Assembly (NCBI GenBank): GCA_020744425.1
Contig: JAGMUV010000001.1
Span: forward strand, 5,704,001-5,768,000
DNA: 64,000 nt
Source of the DNA: Dactylonectria macrodidyma
Taxonomy: Eukaryota > Ascomycota > Sordariomycetes > Hypocreales > Nectriaceae
Reading direction: 5' to 3'
Shown: piece by piece, positions 1 through 12,600 of the stretch
How the letters are laid out: each line of letters begins with the position of its first letter
How positions within the stretch are numbered: position 1 is the stretch's first letter
Notes under the pieces: generated by a model
What the model was told of the DNA's origin: nothing
Seen by the model: only the letters and a program-made list of their open reading frames with translations
The model's database searches: none
Position numbers and translations under genes: made by a program

Positions 1-1301
1 TGTAAGTAGAGGAGGCCAGAGCAGTTTGCACATAGTGGAGCGTCTCGTAATAGTACTGGATGGCTTGGGCGTGGGTCGTAGTTGGTTCGAGTGTGCTTGG
101 AGATCCGTCGGTGGTTCTCTTGCTCATGGCATCGTGACGGGCAGCAAGGGCCAAAATAGCTTTCATTAGACCCAAGTTACGGAGCTGCTCGTCATGTCAG
201 GTTTAACGCTCTGCAGTCGAGTTTTGGAGATGATGCAACTCATTTCGACAAGACGGAATGAACTTACTGCCAATTGTGTTGCATACGTGGAGAAATGTCT
301 GTCCGGGTCTAGAAGATCTAGCTACACAGCGACGAATATCAGTGAGACAGTAATAAGGTCGCAATTACAAGCACAGGAATACCCACCCACAGGGCGGCAT
401 GTTCCACAAACTTGCGAAACAGAACAGCCTCATGGTCTAAAAGCTCAATGTCGGCAAACTCCTGCCATTGGTAGTCTGAGGATCCGGTGGTGGCGAGGTC
501 TGACAGCCTTTGGTACAGGCCACCGCTATTAACGGCGCCTTGATGCTTTACACCAGCCTCGTGCGTCGGGCTCGGCGCCAGGGAGAAAGCGGCATCGGCC
601 TGTGCAGCGTCCGAAGCCAAGAGGTCCAGCCACCGCGTCGATGCCCCGCCGGCCGTGAGCATGTCGGAGGTGCCCGGAGAGTATCCCAGATAGGGGGACT
701 CGGGAAGACGGGTCATGGTCCCGATATTCGCGGAGGGTGAACCTGCAACTTGGGCCGGCTGTGGGGCGGCCGCAAAGGACGTGGCAGCCAAGGGACTCTG
801 AATCTGAGGCGGTGGAGGCGGAGGCGGAGGCGGAGGTGCACGAATTGGCGGCATATCTTCTCCATCCGGCGTCACAGTGACGGCTGGCAGGGGACGCTGG
901 CGCAGGGTTGTCGTCGTCAAAGGTGACGCAAAGGATGTGTCGGTTTTTGGCCTGTCAGGGCCGTAGACGCATGTCTTGGATGCGAGAGTGCATGATCCAC
1001 AGACAGGGACTAAGGAGAAGAAGTTGCAGTCAGAAGCATGGTTCGTCGATTGTCGATCTATCGAGTTTGTGGCTGCAGGTTGGCATCATACCTTGCTCGT
1101 CACACTTCTTGTGTCGCTGGCGACATGTCAAGCTCGAGACCAGTCAGCAACTGTCGTGTACGGTGTTTGCATGATAGCGGCTGTCTCATCTCACCATCCC
1201 GTCTTGGTTCTCAAGCCGCGACTACGGCTCTTCCGGGCCTTCTTTCTTGCGGGAGACTTTGCAACAAGCTCCCTGCTCGCCTGGTCCTGATCCGTGTTCA
1301 T
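1..1301 (-). CDS. Zn2Cys6 fungal-specific transcription factor, C-terminus cut by the window edge
   Basis: Probable nuclear DNA-binding regulator. Five exons can be read: 1301-1195, 1132-1092, 1009-387, 321-268 and 184-1. The coding region continues beyond the left edge. After splicing, a complete zinc cluster appears at residues 36-63 with spacing C-x2-C-x6-C-x6-C-x2-C-x6-C. It is preceded by a basic stretch rich in Arg, Lys and Ser. The cluster is split by two introns; the first has a GCTGAC branch site and an unusual GAG acceptor, which completes the first Cys codon. A proline-rich linker with a run of about ten Pro follows. The downstream exons restore the conserved patterns WLDLLDPDRHFS and LGLMKAILALAARH, typical of the fungal_trans_2 middle region. 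The target genes are unknown. The gene is divergent from a dihydroxyacetone kinase, so local regulation is possible but only inferred. The start at 1301 is the first ATG in frame with the cluster. Confidence 0.88.
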
Positions 1302-2184
1302 CGTCTAGTGATGCCCCGATGCCGTTCGTTCCAGTGATTCCCTCCTGCCGACACCACGAAACGGGGGAGCGTCAAATCTCGATTCGAGACGCTTCTTGCA
1401 GTATTCCCGCGTACTGCCAGAATGCTACGCCACGTCTCCAGAGAAACCAGCGATGATGGTGTTGGGCGAGACGGGGAGGTTGGAAGAGTGGTTGGTCGTC
1501 TGTGTGAGTGAGTGCGAGGCGAGAAATGCAGTGCGCCTCGGGTATGGAACCGCGTGTCGGGGGGCCCTGGATTTATTTTCCCCAGGCCTTGACTTCCCCA
1601 GTGCCAGTGCGCCGCCCCCCTCCCCCCCGCAAAAGCGGCTATTAACTACCGTCGCTTAATGGACGACCAAATACGAAATTGCTACCATATGAAGTATCTG
1701 CAAACTTGTCGGGAAACTTTGTGCATGTTTTCTGTCTAACCTAGAATGATATTTCATATGACTTAGCAAGATCGTACTTTTTCCAGTGGCGTGTTTTGCA
1801 GCCCATCAGCGAAGCAACACCTCTGCAGTATCAAACCCCAAGGAAGCCCCGTGTCGAGGCATTTCTTCCATTACAACCAGATCCACTCCCATCATGACTG
1901 ACCCCGTGCCGCGCGCATGACACCAGACAGTCGCATAGCTCATCTCAACCCTTCGCTGGAATTTTCTCACAGCAGAAGCAGCAGATTCCAGTTGATGAAC
2001 CCGATGAGGTAGCTAATAGCAGCGTGGGGTTCAAATTCTGGCCGTAAAGGTATGTCAAGCCACGACCCGCGCGAGGTCCATCATATTAGAACGCAGACAC
2101 TGTCCCTGTCCTAGCCTCTCTGTCAATTGATCATGACAACTCTTACCTCTTTTCTTGAATTGACTCCCTGAACCGATCGTCATC
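1302..2184. promoter_or_regulatory. Shared divergent promoter region between the Zn2Cys6 factor and the dihydroxyacetone kinase
   Basis: This 883-bp gap separates two start codons pointing away from each other, so both promoters must lie here. It contains a pyrimidine-rich, almost pure C tract near 1613-1629. No further coding sequence or confident TATA box was seen. Confidence 0.6.
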
Positions 2185-4204
2185 ATGTCAGACAAGCACT
2201 ACTTCCCTGAAACCGCCGCAAACCAGCTCGTGCCCCGCGCACTTCGAGCTCTCGTCCGGGCAACGCCGCAACTGTCACTGATCGATTCCGAGAGAGTAGT
2301 CTATAATAACCAACATGATGCTTCTCGTGTAGCAGTCATCAGCGGAGGAGGCTCAGGCCACGAGCCTGCGTGGTCTGGCTATGTAGGCGATGGAATGCTA
2401 TCTGGTGCTGCTTGCGGCGACATCTTCGCCAGCCCCAGCACAAAGCAGGTCCTCGCCGCCATGGCCGCAACGCCGTCCAACGAGGGCACCATCTTGATGA
2501 TCACCAACTACACTGGCGATCGTCTGCACTTCGGCCTCGCAGCCGAACGTGCAAAGGCGTCTGGCTTGTCTCCCAAGGTCGTTGTTCTGCCCGCGACCGA
2601 CGATGTTTCCATCCCCAGAAGCAGGATACGCGTGGGGCGCCGAGGCCTCGCTGGTCACGTCCTCAGTATGGGAAACTCTTTCCCAGCCTTTTTTTTTCTT
2701 ATAGTTAGCTAATAGTTTTACAAGCTCTCAAAGCCGTCGGTGCTGCCGCACAGGCTAAGCAATCGTTCGAGCGATGCGTCGATATCGGTAAAGCGGTAAA
2801 CGATAGCCTCGTAACCATCGGTTCGGCACTCGACCACTGCCACGTCCCTGGCCGGCAGGCGCACGAGACGATTGATAAAGACGTTTGCGTCGTCGGAGCC
2901 GGTATCCATAATGAGCCTGTGAGCTTCCCTTTTTGTTTTGTTTTTTATGTCCATTTGATTAGCGACTGATCAGCAAGCGATAAAAAGGGAGCCGAACACA
3001 TTTCACCATTCCCCTCCGTGGAGTCGCTCATTACCCACTGCCTAAATCGACTATGTGATCCCAATGACAAAGAGCGAGCGTTTGTTTCATTTGAGAACAA
3101 GAATGACCAGGTCATTCTTCTCATCAACAACTATGGTGGTCTGTCCAACCTTGAGCTTGGTGCTCTCGCCGATGAAGTGATCATCCAGCTCGGTATGGAG
3201 CTACCCTACACCTCGCCGCGATGCAACTGCATTAACTAACAAGGTCAGAGTCGACCTGGAAGATCAGTCCTGTCAAGATTTACTGTGGAACATTTGAGAC
3301 TTCTCTCAACGGACCTGGTTTCTCCATCTCTTTGAGCAACGTTACCCAAGCCGCTCGCCAAGCGAATATCGAGGTCCCTAAGCTCGTCGAGTTAATTAAT
3401 GCGCCAACAGCTGCTCCAGCATGGCCCAACTCATCCTCTTCGCCAATCGACGTGTCTAAACGTGCCGTAGTCAATATTGCAGGCATTGATATGCGGCCTA
3501 CGATTTCCCCAGAGGCTGATATCAAGAGTAACCATCCCACGGTTGATCTTTGAGACTGAACTCTGCTTACACTAGACATAGTTGATTCTGTCCTGCTAAC
3601 CGCTATCCTCCGCCGCGGATGCGAAGCTGCCATCGCTGCCGAGCCTAAGCTAACAGAGTGGGACATGATAATGGGCGATGGTGACTGCGGCGAGGCCGTC
3701 AAGGGCGTCAGCGAGGCCATCATCAAGCTCCTCGACGGCTCACCAAGTATCGCCGCGAATGGCTCCATCTTCACTGCGCTGTTCGCCATCCTCCAAGCGA
3801 TCGATGACATGGGCGGTACTCTGGGTGCTATCCTTGGGATCCTCCTCAGCGCCTTCGCCTCAGAACTCCAAAAGGCACCCTCCCGCGACGGCCTCTCCGC
3901 CACCCTCTACTCCACCACACTGGCTGCCGCCGCCGAGTCTCTCAAGCACTACACTGCAGCCCGAGAGGGTGATAGGACGGTTATGGACGTCCTGTTGCCA
4001 TTTGCCGAAGCTTTTGCCAGCTCGAATGACTTTTCGAGCGCCGTCAAGGTCGCCGGTGACAAAGCTGAGGGTACAAGGTTCCTCAAGCCCCGGTTTGGAA
4101 GGGCAACGTACGTGGGAGAAGACAAGGAACAAGAACTACCAGACCCCGGAGCGTGGGCCATGTTTGAGTTTGTCAAGGGAATGGAGAGCGGATTGAAGGT
4201 ATAA
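2185..4204 (+). CDS. DAK1: Dihydroxyacetone kinase (DhaK-DhaL fusion)
   Basis: ATP-dependent kinase that phosphorylates dihydroxyacetone (glyceraldehyde in some members), feeding glycerol-derived carbon into glycolysis and detoxifying dihydroxyacetone; cytosolic. Five exons (2185-2665, 2716-2918, 2988-3192, 3249-3527, 3582-4204) give 596 residues, the normal length for fungal Dak proteins. The N-terminal DhaK domain shows GGGSGHEPAW near residue 53 and the stretch GSALDHCHVPG, whose His is expected to bind the substrate covalently. GAGIHNEP follows. The C-terminal DhaL domain shows MGDGDCGEAV (ATP/Mg binding) and a GG-T-GA element. All four introns are short and keep the frame. Intron 4 is placed at GTAACC, which avoids an in-frame stop. 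The 3' end converges on the next gene with 191 bp between stop codons. The symbol follows yeast usage; DAK1 and DAK2 cannot be told apart here. Confidence 0.95.
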
Positions 4205-4395
4205 AAGTGCAAAAGCGGGTTCATTTGTGACATCTCGGGCCTCATATATAGAAGTGGTATTAGTTAAAGAAAAGCCGCTGTTTGCAACACCCAAATCGGT
4301 AACAACATCAGACACGACATGTGTTCTGATATTGACTGATGTTTCACTCCTCCAAGCCCATTCGTTGAACACGTCATGTATGTTCCAACTGATTA

Positions 4396-5308
4396 CTAGG
4401 ATGGAGCTTCATGGATGGGCCGGGGGTGCTGTATTTCCTGTACCGGCTGCGGGCGGTATTGCAGCTGCGGCACTGGATAGTAATGCTGCTCCAGAGGAGG
4501 AGTCACAACGGTAGTAACCAGACTTCCAGGCGTGGTGTCAGGCTTTGGCTGCTCGTGCGGCAATATCTGACCTTGGTTCGGACGATTTCGTCCAAAAGAG
4601 CCCCAGACTAAGAAGCCCAATCCTACCAGCACTGCCAGCACTGCCAGCCCGCCGAGTGTCGCTCCGACGGAGACGCCAACGAGAGCACCTCTGGAAAGTC
4701 CCTGGCCACCCTCATCGTCTGTATTGGCTGTTGCTGAAGACGAGGCGGCTGTTTCGGTCTGGCTTATGCTTTCAGATGTGCTCGAGCTCGCGGTAGATGC
4801 TGCGGTAGTTGATATCACCGTCGACGTCGTGGTGGAGTCTGCTGGGTCTGTGATGTTGAAATAGTGAGAGGTGGTGCCACCTACCACCGTCCCTGAGGCA
4901 TCTTGGAGCGTGAAGTAGTACACGTTACTCAATGTCTTGTCGAAGTCGGCAGGGAAATCGTTAAACGTTACTGTCCATACGTGTCTTGTCGAACTTGTGC
5001 TGGCTATACGTTACGTCCCTGAGTCAGCACGATTTCGCACAGCAAACTGTTCAAGCCTTCTCACCAACAATCTCAGCCGACATGGGATCCGGGATGTTGT
5101 TATTCACATCCTGTTGCTGGATGTGAATTTCAGCTTCATCAAAATCCATGTCCCATTTCAGGTCTAGATCCTGCCCGATTTCGTACGTCGGGTTGTCGCG
5201 GTAGTCCCGGTTCGGGCCGGGTCCCGGAGGCCGACGGAAGCGGGTCTCGCCGCGGACATCGGCCGACAGGAGGAGGAACAGCGCAAGTGCAGCGAGCAGG
5301 CGATACAT
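4396..5308 (-). CDS. Secreted-type single-pass membrane protein with Ser/Thr-rich ectodomain
   Basis: Not recognised beyond its architecture. Two exons (5308-5065 and 5003-4396; 61-bp intron) encode 283 residues. Residues 1-20 form a signal peptide (Leu/Ala core ending DVRG). A short ectodomain follows with Arg/Pro-rich and acidic parts and a compact domain containing VWTVTFNDFP and YYFTLQDASG. Next comes a Ser/Thr-rich stalk of about 45 residues, probably O-mannosylated. A Gly/Leu/Val transmembrane helix lies at about residues 188-215. The roughly 68-residue cytoplasmic tail is rich in Pro and Gln. This plan resembles fungal cell-surface or wall-sensor-like proteins, but no WSC or CFEM cysteine pattern is present, so no sensor role is claimed. 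It lies tail to tail with the dihydroxyacetone kinase gene. Confidence 0.8.
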
Positions 5309-7709
5309 TGAAAATCAGGGTATATGGATCAGAGTTAACAACGGATAAGTAACCAAGTGGTGTTCGCGCGAGAAAGGATGATCAGCGGTGATCACAACAG
5401 ATTGCAGTCCAGGCGGAGGTGATGGGTTCAGGGCTCCCGCTATGCTCTCTCGGTTCTCCCCTCGTTTCCATCACTTGGGTTATGCATGAGGCTCTGTATT
5501 GTTTTCAGCTGCAGTATGGATAGGCTCGGTGTGCCAGGCCAAGGCATCTTTGCATGTCTAGTAGCACACACAAGGTCACAGCCACCTCGTTCCGAGTGGC
5601 GAGCCGCAGTTTGGGGGCCAGAATACCCTAGGCAGGAGACTGATTGTGCAGCCACTCTATGTGATGCTATTTTATTGTCCAACCACCGGGTCCCAGATAC
5701 GCCTTCGGCTGTGGGTTTACTGTCGTGGTGCAGTTCTAGCCCTTCAGCTGTCCAGTATGAGGCCTTCGTTATCTCTTGTTTGCTGCACTTCGTGCTTGGA
5801 GGAAGCGCGAGCGCAGCTAACTGATGAATTGGCCACCGGAAAACTCCAAGTCTACCTAATCCCGTGAAGTACCTTTGTGACTTCGCTTTGGATGGAAGTT
5901 TCCGCCTGGAACCAAAACGCCCTCAGTTTTCTGACCGGCAAGATGTTCCGACGGACGTATCCCATATGTTACACCATTTTGGAGCTGAGTATCCGTATTG
6001 TGCACTGTCTCGCCTTGCCTTCGTATTCAACGCTATAGATAACATGGCAAACAATGTGACACTCTAACGGCACTTGCAAACCGAAAACACACGTATGGCA
6101 CTCAACATGGCAAAAACCTAGCCGACACGTCGGGACAACAGCCCTGCTCCCCGCTGCCAAGTAGCCAGCCGTACGCCGCAACCAGTAAGCACTGGAGAAG
6201 AAACGGCCGCAATAGCCCGATTTGGTCAAATAAGAAACTCATTGTGAAGCAGAGTTCATCTATTGAGTCTTCCATGAATCTGGGCCCATTTAGAACGCAG
6301 CAACCCACGCGAGATCAGAACGCCCGTCGTACGACCCCGCGAAAAGTAGGTACACAGTAGACTAAGAGCGTACGGGCGGTAAGCGACGAGCCTAAAAAAC
6401 CACCCAACCATTCCAGATCACCAGCCTCGTGGCAGACTATGACGAAAACAGCCACTTCTGGTGATGATCCATTTGCAAGCCTTCGGTGCAAGCCAGCGGC
6501 AGGCGCCGTGGAAGTGGATCTAGACGGCTTCCAAAGGCCGGAGTGGGTCATGGTGCATTGTGGCGGGTATATCACCCTTCCGCGGAGTTCTAGCACGCCA
6601 GGCAGGCATTTTGTGAGTAGCGATATAGGAGCATCAGAATTGCATTAGGGTAGTAACATGGCATTCGGAGACTGACCGGTAGCCAGGGAATTCGAAGCCT
6701 AGACCGAGGACTCTAGGTTTGTGAGCCTGTGCCGAGTGAGCCTAGGTTAATGTGCTGTCAATAGCTCCCAAGAGTCATTCGGATAATTCCGTCTCTGGTA
6801 TGAATCGCTATAGTTCGTTCAATCTTTGTGTTGATAAGGGAGGATATTGAGACATGTAACGGGATTGTTTCATCACTCGGCCTGGAAAGAGAGCGGCGTG
6901 TGATTGATCAATACCCTTGGATATTGTTGTTATAGTGAAGACGATCATCAGTGAGAACAACAACGACTGAAGACGATGAAGAGAGCACAGATTGAAAGAC
7001 CCAGACCCTCAAAACATGACCAAAATACCATATTACCCCAACATATCCACCATCACACTCAACCTGGTTCTCCAACAGTCTGGACTCTAAGTAAACCTAC
7101 AATCACATATCTCGACCCGGTGCCCCAAGGCAGCCCCGCCAAGCGACTACTGGCTTCACGGGAAAGCCTCTCACATTGTTGACGCAAACCTGGCAGAGGG
7201 AATGCACCGAAAACTACTTTTGGTGCCTACGCGCGTCTCCGCATATCCAGAGGGTGCGCCAAGGGTCGCCACGTGGGTGACAAGGCGTTGGAATGGGCCC
7301 AAGGTTGCGCCGCTGGCTTTTCTTGTCGCGTGGTGGCTTGGCTGAGAGAGAGAGTCTTTCTTTAGCGCTCTCAAGAGGAAAGACCAGGCGTGTTAGTCGA
7401 GAAGGAGGGAAAATCGACTCGCGCGTGATGCGAAATGGGACCCAACGAGTGTTTCGCCGATATGGGAGCGTTTTAGTCTTCGGGACTGACGTTCCTTGGT
7501 TTGATTCGGTCTGCTTGGGTTGGTTTGGGCTGGCTTGAGTTGGCTGGACTGTATTGGATCACTTGACTCGGCAACGAACTCAACGACCCAAGTACATATC
7601 ATATATATATCGCAAGAGATCCATGGGATTGACGCCCGTTGCCCAGGTCGACACGTCCTGGTGACCTAACAAACTTCTCCTCCCAAGTGCCAATTGTCTT
7701 ATTAGAAAC
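5309..7709. other. Intergenic region, no gene recognised
   Basis: About 2.4 kb between the membrane protein start and the Ntn hydrolase start, so it must hold promoters for both. Only short open frames without family features or paired splice signals are seen. Near 7495-7550 there is a skewed stretch made of repeated TTGG/TGGG words. Confidence 0.5.
7594..7611 (+). promoter_or_regulatory. TATA-like AT tract upstream of the Ntn hydrolase
   Basis: An alternating AT run (ten bases at 7601-7610, with a flanking CATATC) sits about 100 bp upstream of the ATG at 7710. It is the only TATA-like sequence I noticed in this promoter. Its role is inferred from position. Confidence 0.35.
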
Positions 7710-8860
7710 ATGCACAACTCCTCTTCCCTCGCCGCTGCGGCCTGCCTCGTCAGCTCGGCCATGGCCAGCTCGCGCGTCGCCTACAAGGCCGGCGTCGATA
7801 ACCGCATCACCATCGGCCGGTCCATGGACTTCCTCACCGACACAAACACCACTATCTGGACCTTCCCCCCGGCGTTGAGGCGCTACGGCGGCGTCTCAGG
7901 TAATCCTTTTACCTGGACCACGCGGTACGGCTCCGTCTCGGCCGTCGTGCTGGATCAAGTCTATGTCGAGGGCCTCAACACCGAGGGCCTCTCCGGCAGC
8001 GCCATGTACACCGCCGGCAGCGGCCACGGCGAGCGTGTCGAGAGCCGAGACGGCATGTTTGAGAACCTGTGGATGCAGTACTTTCTCGACATGTACGCCT
8101 CCGTCGCCGAGGCAGCTAGCGATTACTGCCCGAGCGAGGGTGGCGAGGAGAAGTTCCAAGTCGTCGGACGTTCTCTACTAGAGGGCATCGACATGGGTCT
8201 GCACGTCACCCTCTCAGACAAAAAGGGTGATAACCTCATCCTCGAGTTCATTAAGGGCAAGCTCAAGTGTCATCGCTCGCGCAAGTACAACGTCGTCACC
8301 AACATGCCATCCTTCGACAAGGAGCTCGCCATTGATGCCCTGTGGAGCCCTGTATCCGAATACGCTCTCCCAGGTACTTCAAGGCCAGCGGGTAAGGCCT
8401 CTATTCTTAAAAAAAAAAAACAGTATCAAGACAATATATCTAACCCACTACCATAGATCGCTTCGTCCGCCTCTCCCACTACAACAGCCTCGTCCCGCAA
8501 GCACCCGACCTAGAAACTGCCGTGGCATACACAGCTGGAATGATCCGCGCCGTCAGTACACCCATGATCGATCTCGACGCGGAAGATGAAAACGGGGATG
8601 AAGATGAAGAGGCTGGTACCACGGAGGTGTGGCCGACCATGTGGCGCATGTTCACAGATACGCTGGACAAGGTCGTCTTCTACGAAAGCGCAACGAGCCC
8701 CATGAGTTTTTGGTACGACGTAAGCGAGCTCAACTTGACCGAGGGAGCTCAGGTAACAAGGCTGCCCCTGGTGGATATGCCGTGGAGGAAGAGAGTTGGA
8801 GATGTAACCGACAAGTTTGAACCTGTTTCAGACAATGAATGCATCTGGACGGTATGTTGA
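7710..8860 (+). CDS. Choloylglycine hydrolase/penicillin V acylase-like Ntn hydrolase with Ser at the nucleophile position
   Basis: Linear-amide C-N hydrolase family (bile salt hydrolase/penicillin V acylase fold); the natural substrate in fungi is unknown. Exons 7710-8391 and 8457-8860 encode 361 residues; the 65-bp intron holds a 12-A run. Residues 1-19 look like a secretion signal ending in AMA, so the mature chain should begin at Ser20. The next residues, SSRVAYK, align with the family start CTRVVY, so the usual catalytic N-terminal Cys appears replaced by Ser. Other family positions are present: GRSMDF (Arg37, Asp40), an EGLNTEGL element (Asn90), TNMPSFD (Asn198) and RFVR (Arg232). An acidic insert (about residues 266-279) follows. 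The Ser may act as nucleophile, as in other Ntn enzymes, or the enzyme may be inactive. A different start restoring a Cys was not found. Confidence 0.85.
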
Positions 8861-9608
8861 AGCTGAAAGAAGTGCTGAGGGGACACAAATAGAGTAAAAA
8901 GTATAAACCATAGAGCCAAAAACATAAAGAATATCTATAAATCGTATCCCTTCGTAGCATTCGTTGTTGGTGGATTTATGACTAACGTGTTCGATATGTG
9001 ATGGTTTAGGTGGTTCATCTTAAGCACTAGACGTTAGAAACTGACGTCTCTGATGAAAACAATATCGAGATTGACGTTCTACAGCGTACTGTCTCTTGCC
9101 TGTTGAGTGAATTTGAGCGATATGTATTGTTGATATTTAATGACTACTTTATTCCTCATCGACACTCTCCATCGCCAACACCTTTTCCTTCCATCCCACT
9201 CACCATACACCCCCAACACGAAGCATGCCGCCAACAATCCTCATCTTACATCCAACCCAGAGCTTTCGCCCATCGTAGACCAAGTTTGCCTAGAACAGCG
9301 GCCAATGATCATTCCCAACACTCCTTTCCTGCCATTCTCGCAGTGAAGATATCGACACGACTGCTGCCAACCAGCGATATCACGCCCGCGGCACGTCCAA
9401 GGGGGGTGGAATATCCAGCAGATGGGGTCATCATTTGTTTGCACGTTCTAAAGGCTCTTTCTTTTTGATCGGGCATCTCATCACTCGTCTCGTCGTCCCC
9501 GGGGAATCTCGGCTCCTGCCTTGATGTGAAAAAGAGGAAGGGGGATATAAAAAAGGGGTAAACGATTCCTGCCACTCATTCTCCTATTGCTCATCTCTGG
9601 TAACTGAC
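8861..9608. other. Convergent intergenic region
   Basis: This holds the 3' ends of the Ntn hydrolase and of the importin gene, which face each other. No reading frame with family features was seen. The left part is A-rich. Confidence 0.5.
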
Positions 9609-12600
9609 TTAACTGGCACCTCCGTTAATGGCACCAGGGGTACCGGCGAGAGCGGCCTGCTGCTGGGCGAGGGCTTGAGCCTGCTGGGCGGCAACCTCAT
9701 CAGCCTTGACCATGACGGTCTGGATCACGGTTTGGTCGTCGGCCGAGAGGTGGCCGGCAAGGGTAGCGTAGAACTGGGGCTGCTCCTGTTGCATTTCTGT
9801 TTGAAGATTGTATTAGATCAACTCAAATAATCCTGGTTTGGGTGACACATACTCAACAGGGTAGCGCGGAAGAGCTGATATGGCTCAATTTTGTCAAGAG
9901 GAGACTCCAGGAGGACGCTGTCCTCACCAAGATCATCCTCCTCAACGTCGTCAATCGCACGACTAAACTTCTGGGCCTGGAGGCAATGCGAGTTAGCATA
10001 AATTTCGTGTCGTGTAGAGCACGTAGTAACACATACCTCCTCATTCAAGAACTCCAGGTATGCGGTGCTCTCATCCTTGGTCTCACTCGTCTCGCCCTCA
10101 GTCACCTCCTCCTCGGCATTCCAGTTGGCTTCATCATCATCCCACTCGTCCTCGTCGCCATAGTCGTAAGTGGACTCGAGGTGGAAATCATCGCGGAGAG
10201 CTTCCTCGCGGTCTACATAACGTTAGCATTAAACTGAGGCAAAAAAAAAAAAAGGAAGCTCACTCTTCATAGCATGGGGCAGGGTTCGGAACAACTCAGT
10301 GATACCCTGGAGTAATCGTGGCCAACCAACTGACACGCTGGCGGGAACCTGCTCGTGGTTGAGGTTGAGCAGAGCTGAGATGGAGACAATACAGAGCTTC
10401 TTGTCGTGAACGCGAGTGAACGAGGTCATGCTGCCGAACCACAGGCTGAAGAAGCGATTGGTCCAGCCCTTGGCCTCAAGAACTTGGAGCGTGAGGATAG
10501 GGTTGTAGTGGATAGAGTTGATGACCATCTCCATCAAGTGGATTCGGTAACTCTTGATCTTTACGTCCTGGGTGGCCAGAATGTTCATGGCCATGTTGAT
10601 GAAGCCCTCGACACAGCTATCGATCTGGCCACGCAGGCTGAGCATCATGGCCTCAGCCAGCTTGCAAGCGCATATCCTCTCCACGCCTCCCTGGATGCTA
10701 TCGGTGAACATATCGGCGACCATGGAGTACAACGCTTGGGTATACTCGGGCTTCTGGGCAAGCTGAGGAGTACCAAACTGGACAAAGTTGTCAAGAGCAG
10801 GAAGCATGTCCTCCAGGTAGTACTCGGCACCAGCTTTGAAAGTAGTGTGAATGAGCTCGAAAGCCTGCCACATGGTGGGAGAAATGGCCTTGGCAGCGAA
10901 AGTGCAGCTGTCGATAATCTCGAAAACCTCATTGTAGAGATCTGCATGTATGTGTTAATGAGTGCGTAAATAGCTGATTGAAGCATCGAATCTTACCATA
11001 GAGCTTGTTCTCCAGGGTAACCTTGATGACGGGCATGAGGACAGCTTCGATGTGAAGCAGGACATCTGGGGTGCTCTCGAGGGTGAGAATCAGAGTACCG
11101 ATGGTCTGCAGAACACCAAGGGCAGTGATGCTCTTGTCGTCGTACTCGTTGTAAACCTCGCCATCGTCGCCAACCTTGCTCTCCTTCTCCAAAAGCTCGC
11201 GGACAATTCGCATGTAGGTGTCACGAAGCTGCTCGCTGAGGGCGACAGCGAAGGGGGTCAGCTCGGTCGCGAAGACCTCGACGAAATCCTCCATAACATT
11301 GGCCAGAGCATCGATGTCGGCCTCGTTTGCTAGCTTCAGCAACTGCTGCATAATGGTGGGGATATTCTGTTGCATGCTCGTACGGATGACGTCGTGGCGG
11401 ATGAGAGGCTGCAGGGCAAGGGCGGCAGTCACACGGACAGGAAGCGCCGGGTCAGCCATGCAGTCGAGGATGTGGCGGTAAATGGTAAGGAGGTTGTTCT
11501 GGTCCTGGAAGTTGAGCTGTTCGAACTTCTCGATGGTGTCACAGGCACGGGCTCGGAGGTAACCCTGGGAGCTTGTGAAGTCGGGGAAGACATAACGAAC
11601 GAGGAAGTACTCGACTTGTTCCGCGATAGGGCTCTTCTTTCCTAGGATGACAGGGGCAAGAGTGGCAATCATTCTCAGAGCACCCTCCTTTGCGATGTGG
11701 TTCTTCTTGTCATCGGATGCCTGCTCATACTCGTTGACCACAGCGTTGACAAAGGTCAGGATCTCGAAGGTCTCCTTGCGGCGGTTCTTGGTTAGGTTGA
11801 CGAGAAAATTGGTGGCGGCGACGTCGGGGGCAGATGCCTCCTCGAAGTAGTTGAGCTTGCGGTGGAGGTACTCGTCAGGTTCGTCTTCGAACTTCTCAAT
11901 GTCCTCTTCGGTCAGGCAAAGGACGGGGAAGACGAAGTGGGTGACCAGGTTGGTCAGGTGTGGCTTCAGGTGCACCCACATCTCCTTGGGCCGCACCGAC
12001 TCATCGAGAAAGACGAGGGTGTAGGACAAGCAGGGTCTGCTCATCCATGCCGTTTTGGCCACCCATTTCTCAATCTCTTGCAGATAGTGCTTCAGGATCT
12101 CGGGGGCGATCTTGGAGGTGAAGTCCTTGGCAAATTGGAGAGCCTCCTCGCCCTTGCCAGGGCTCGCGGGATTACCGTGCCTGAAGAAAGAAGCGTTAGT
12201 GGTATTTGAGAGCATTTTGACATGTACCGAGCGCATTCGTACCGAATGAAGAGACGGTTGAGGTTGAAGTAAGCCCACTTCTTAGCCTTCCACCAGTGGT
12301 GCTTCTCGCGGTCATAATTATCTCCCTGCATGGCATTGGCAGGGCAAGTCTTGGAGACGGTCTGAAGAAAGACGGTGCACCAGGCTATGGTGACGTCGTG
12401 CTGTCGCAGGAAGGGAGCGAGCTCCAACTGCACGATAATGGGTCAGTTCAAGGCCCCAAAGGTCAAATAGAATAGGATTGGGGAATCCGCACCCAAGTTG
12501 CGTGCTTATAGGCCTTGAGGGCCAGGTGTAGCATCTCACCGGCCTCATCGCTCTCCTGGTTCACCAGCTCATTGCAGATAGCCAGCAGGCGGGGGAAGCT

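Noticed and set aside
1990..2060. B-box-like GGGTTCAAATTC, possible tRNA
   Set aside because: The flanking bases do not form a T-stem, and no D-arm or acceptor stem can be paired.
10406..10969. 187-codon plus-strand frame
   Set aside because: Antisense to importin exon 6; the sense strand is clearly coding.
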